Source: Bacillus sp. EB600
GTDB lineage: Bacteria > Bacillota > Bacilli > Bacillales > Cytobacillaceae
DNA length: 33,923 bases
NCBI RefSeq assembly: GCF_024494385.1
Contig: NZ_JAEVLT010000046.1
Coordinates: forward strand, 1-33,923
Direction of reading: 5' to 3'
The translations under genes were made by a program, and so were the position numbers. Positions 32,247-33,923 of the stretch are shown here, piece after piece. The notes below the pieces were generated by a model. It was not told the DNA's origin, ran no database searches, and saw only the letters and a list, made by a program, of their open reading frames with translations. Numbering within the stretch: the stretch's first letter is position 1; each line of letters begins with the position of its first letter.

Positions 32247-33458
32247 ATGAGGCAAACAAATGAAATAAAGATATGGACAGGACCATTTTTGGTGGCACTG
32301 ATTAACAACTTCTTTTTATTTATTGTTTATTACGCATTATTAACGATTTTACCTGTTTACATTCTTGGTGAATTAAATGGAACTAAAGGTCAAGCAGGAC
32401 TGGCAATGACACTATTCATGCTGTCAGCCATTGTCGTGAGACCTTTTTCAGGGAAAATCATTGAGTTGTTAGGCAAAAGAAAAACGCTTCTCATTTCTGC
32501 GTTTTTCTTTTGCCTATCATCAATTCTATATATTTTTGTTGCTTCGCTTTCTTTACTCCTTGTCCTGCGATTATTTCATGGTATTTGGTTTAGTATTGTC
32601 ACGACAGTGTTAATTGCGATTGCTAATGACATTATTCCAGAAGGCCGCAAGGGGGCAGGGCTTGGTTATTTTGCGTTGTCTATGAATTTAGCGGTTGTGT
32701 TTGGTCCATTTATCGCAATTGCTGCATTACAATGGTTTTCGTTTAAAGTATTATTCATTGGCCTTGCTATTATCGTCGTAATTGGCTTTTTATTCACATT
32801 TACTTTGAAAGTTTCAGAATATCAGCCTCAACCTTTAGCGGTGAGACATCATCGTCTTTCATGGCACGATTTCTTTGAAACAAAGGCTATTCCGATTGCA
32901 ACTGTCGGATGTTTAACAGCATTTGCTTATGCCAGTATTATGACTTTTATCTCCGTATATGCACAGACAAGAGGAGTATTTGAATATGTAAGTTTATTTT
33001 TCATTGTATTTGCGGCAGCGATGATGATCGTTCGTCCTTTAACTGGTCGAATGTATGATACGAAAGGTCCTAATGCTGTCATTTATCCTTCATTCATCAC
33101 TTTTGCAGCTGGATTATTCCTATTAAGCAATATGCATTCTGTTTCGACATTATTAATAGCAGGGGTTCTAATTGGAATCGGTTACGGATCCATTGTTCCG
33201 TGTTTCCAAGCATTAGCGATTCAATCGGCACAAAAACATCGAAGTGGACATGCGACTTCAACGTTCTTTACATTATTTGATTCGGGTATGGCAACAGGGG
33301 CTTTTGTGTTGGGGATTGTCTCATTACAATGGGGCTATTCCACGTTGTATATTTTATGCGGTGTAGTAATCCTCTTGACAATTCCAATTTATTGGAGATT
33401 AGTAAATGGAAAAAAAGAGATTTTCTACGGTGGACCTATATATAGTCAAAGAGAATAA
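32247..33458 (+). CDS. MFS transporter, drug/solute efflux type
   Basis: This is a 403-residue major facilitator with 12 predicted membrane segments. Motif A-like GKIIELLGKRKTLLISA follows segment 2, and RLFHGIWFSIVTTVLIAIANDIIPEGRKGAGLGYF covers segments 4-5, a pattern of the DHA1/YwoG-like efflux group. RPLTGRMYDTKGP is the equivalent in the second half. The start is ATG 32247 with AAAGAGG 6 bases upstream; an in-frame ATG at 32223 lacks a site. It may export a toxic ketone or acid, but could be unrelated to the pathway. Confidence 0.88.
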   Translation: MRQTNEIKIWTGPFLVALINNFFLFIVYYALLTILPVYILGELNGTKGQAGLAMTLFMLSAIVVRPFSGKIIELLGKRKTLLISAFFFCLSSILYIFVASLSLLLVLRLFHGIWFSIVTTVLIAIANDIIPEGRKGAGLGYFALSMNLAVVFGPFIAIAALQWFSFKVLFIGLAIIVVIGFLFTFTLKVSEYQPQPLAVRHHRLSWHDFFETKAIPIATVGCLTAFAYASIMTFISVYAQTRGVFEYVSLFFIVFAAAMMIVRPLTGRMYDTKGPNAVIYPSFITFAAGLFLLSNMHSVSTLLIAGVLIGIGYGSIVPCFQALAIQSAQKHRSGHATSTFFTLFDSGMATGAFVLGIVSLQWGYSTLYILCGVVILLTIPIYWRLVNGKKEIFYGGPIYSQRE

Positions 33459-33607
33459 AAAGCATTCTTACCATGTTGTAGACATAATGTGAAATGGTTT
33501 TAGTGTAACATTTTTAAGCTGTATATTGATAATACTATGGAAAACAGTGATTTACCTATCATCAAATAGTGGTCTTTCCAAATTAAAATACTTAGGAGGG
33601 TTAAAAA

Positions 33608-33862
33608 ATGAGAACACGAATTACTGATTTATTAAACATTAAATACCCAATTGTCCAAGGTGGATTAGCATACTTAGGCAATGCTGAACTTGCTGCGGCA
33701 GTGTCCAATGGAGGAGGCCTTGGTCAGATTACGGCGATGACATTATTCACACCAGAGAGATTAAGAGAAGAGATTCAAAGAGTCAGAAGTTTAACCAGTA
33801 AACCTTTTGGGGTAAATTTTGCTATGAATGCTTATAATGTTGTTAATGACAATGTTTTTTGA
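33608..33862 (+). pseudogene. Nitronate monooxygenase / 2-nitropropane dioxygenase, truncated
   Basis: Residues 1-75 are a clear nitronate monooxygenase start: MRTRITDLLNIKYPIVQGGL, then NAELAAAVSNGGGLGQITA and TSKPFGVNFAMNAY. These FMN enzymes oxidise alkyl nitronates to carbonyl compounds and normally have about 310-360 residues. The frame stops at TGA 33860-33862 after 84 codons, with family similarity lost near residue 80. CTTAGGAGGG precedes ATG 33608, so expression was normal. The 61 bases that follow look like the end of a mobile element, so I infer an insertion rather than simple decay; the remainder of the gene would lie beyond the window. Confidence 0.8.
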
Positions 33863-33923
33863 CCGGAAATTGACAGGATTAGCTGTCCATACTTTGCTGG
33901 AGATTCTGTCCAAAAAAAAGGGG
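33856..33923. mobile_element. Possible insertion-sequence end (partial)
   Basis: Sequence after the break of the nitronate monooxygenase gene shows, on the minus strand, two copies of a TGGACAG motif about 20 bases apart, followed by CTGTCAATTTCCGGTCA. Short repeated motifs near an element end, and a sequence like this, recall the multiple terminal repeats of IS21-type elements. No transposase is visible because the window ends. Confidence 0.35.

Noticed and set aside
1..33923. CRISPR arrays, tRNA and rRNA genes
   Set aside because: No regularly spaced repeats, no cloverleaf with conserved TTCGAATC-type arm in a tRNA context, and no rRNA segment was seen.

Overview
The DNA is AT-rich, with strong AGGAGG-type ribosome binding sites, GTG/TTG starts, cre-like boxes and typical Bacillaceae intergenic repeats. 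This points to a Bacillus-like Firmicute chromosome. Names of gene products below rest on motif and architecture recognition by eye; no database search was possible.

Layout. Bases 1-4206 look like ordinary chromosome: a ParB-like small protein, an LCP-family cell-wall attachment protein on the minus strand, and an M3 oligoendopeptidase. Bases 4207-6330 are a scar. A broken IS200/IS605 TnpB-type element (5' end lost, one internal frameshift) abuts a broken etfA (5' end lost, one in-frame TAG), and unrecognised gene debris follows. From 6334 to the end is an accessory catabolic island: 3-hydroxybutyrate dehydrogenase; two tiny unknown ORFs behind a conserved promoter; a LysR regulator; a GAF/PucR-type regulator; a beta-keto acid cleavage enzyme (BKACE, DUF849); five genes in the order and sizes of acetophenone carboxylase (HyuA-like, zinc-ribbon gamma-like, HyuA-like, HyuB-like, UroD-like epsilon); LysR; two IclR regulators; a three-gene biotin-dependent carboxylase with an unusual carboxyltransferase; thiolase; a fused CoA-transferase; an FbpB-like micro-protein; two MFS transporters; and a nitronate monooxygenase gene cut off after 84 codons by what may be another mobile element.

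How the genes may work together (inference). The Apc-like enzyme would carboxylate a ketone to a beta-keto acid. BKACE would exchange it with acetyl-CoA to give acetoacetate plus an acyl-CoA, so no CoA ligase is needed, and none is seen here. CoA-transferase and thiolase would convert acetoacetate to acetyl-CoA, and 3-hydroxybutyrate dehydrogenase would connect to 3-hydroxybutyrate. The divergent biotin-dependent complex is the least explained part and could be a second carboxylase for an enolisable keto compound.

Regulation. The most striking non-coding signal is a 35-bp dyad found three times (7271, 9145, 23234), each followed 10-12 bases later by TATATT and, about 105-112 bases from its start, by a cre-like box. 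This suggests a shared island-specific regulon, repressed by CcpA. The GAF/PucR protein, whose own gene lies behind one copy, is the leading candidate for the regulator.
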